NCBI GenBank assembly: GCA_023263465.1
Contig: JALQWV010000073.1
Span: 1 to 6,249 of the forward strand
Reading direction: 5' to 3'
Source of the DNA: Ilumatobacteraceae bacterium
GTDB taxonomy: Bacteria > Actinomycetota > Acidimicrobiia > Acidimicrobiales > Ilumatobacteraceae
DNA: 6,249 nt
In this document: positions 6,095-6,249 of the stretch, piece by piece
Layout: each line of letters starts with the position of its first letter
Numbering within the stretch: the first letter of the stretch is position 1
Program-made: the position numbers and the translations under genes
The notes under the pieces: model-generated
What the model was told of the DNA's origin: nothing
Databases searched by the model: none
Seen by the model: only the letters and a program-made list of their open reading frames with translations

Positions 6095-6249
6095 TCAATC
6101 CAACATGGACAGGTCGATCATGACCCCTCGACCGTCACAGGTCACACATGGATCAGCAAAATTGGTTAACAACCCCTCGCCAATGCGCTTTCGGGTCATT
6201 TCCACCAAGCCAAGCTCAGAAATCTCAAATACCTGCGTGCGGGTTTTAT
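6095..6249 (-). CDS. rne: Ribonuclease E/G family protein, C-terminal 50 residues (5' part beyond window)
   Basis: The minus-strand frame entering from the right edge reads 50 residues to a TGA at 6095-6097. It begins KTRTQVFEISELGLVEMTRK, the end of the RNase E/G catalytic region (ELGLVEMTRKR is a conserved block), and continues to DPCVTCDGRG, the CxxC zinc-link and following glycine motif. RNase E/G cleaves single-stranded RNA and matures rRNA and tRNA. The protein stops only 13 residues after the second Cys, so there is no long degradosome scaffold downstream of the catalytic domain, as in RNase G or in actinobacterial enzymes whose extension is N-terminal. Whether it is named RNase E or RNase G cannot be decided from this piece. 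It precedes rplU on the same strand, the conserved order. Confidence 0.88.
   Translation of the reverse strand, partial: KTRTQVFEISELGLVEMTRKRIGEGLLTNFADPCVTCDGRGVMIDLSMLD

Noticed and set aside
1..6249. A hidden defence system, mobile element or new gene cluster.
   Set aside because: Nearly all bases are covered by eight genes of known families with intact motifs. I saw no direct-repeat arrays, transposase, integrase or toxin-antitoxin pair; the dGTPase is of the housekeeping type, and there is no accessory neighbour to suggest a phage-defence role.

Overview
The window holds eight genes, six complete and two cut by the window edges, packed almost without gaps. Every one belongs to a known housekeeping family: a MoxR-type AAA+ ATPase (edge), the lipid II flippase MurJ, glutamate 5-kinase ProB, the ribosome-assembly GTPase Obg, an HD-domain dNTP triphosphohydrolase, ribosomal proteins L27 and L21, and the C-terminal tail of an RNase E/G (edge). 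I see no RNA gene, CRISPR array, insertion sequence, phage gene or undescribed system. No stretch without a gene exceeds about 60 bases.

The gene order RNase E/G - L21 - L27 - Obg - ProB, the Obg with a C-terminal OCT domain, and a MurJ of the type with an Asn/Pro-rich loop in place of the proteobacterial Arg pair all suggest an actinobacterium. Spot counts of several lines give roughly 45-58 % G+C, moderate for that phylum. This would fit a streamlined aquatic lineage, for example Acidimicrobiia, but that class assignment is inference and not shown by the sequence.

Layout: positions 1-249 (minus) are the start of the MoxR ATPase, divergent from murJ (299-1894, plus). murJ runs tail to tail into proB (1858-2955, minus) and the two coding regions overlap by 37 bases. 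proB is coupled to obg (2955-4205, minus) through a TGATG stop/start overlap. A 41-base divergent spacer separates obg from the dGTPase gene (4247-5449, plus), which ends 13 bases before the end of rpmA (5463-5717, minus). rpmA follows rplU (5721-6032, minus) by 3 bases, and rplU follows the RNase E/G gene (6095 to the edge, minus) by 62 bases.

Functionally, the right half is a ribosome and RNA block: an RNA-processing nuclease, two 50S proteins and the GTPase that matures the 50S subunit. ProB begins proline synthesis, the HD hydrolase trims the dNTP pool and MurJ serves peptidoglycan export. The most notable feature is architectural: the dGTPase gene sits on the opposite strand inside the usually continuous rplU-rpmA-obg operon, so obg and proB should need their own promoter.
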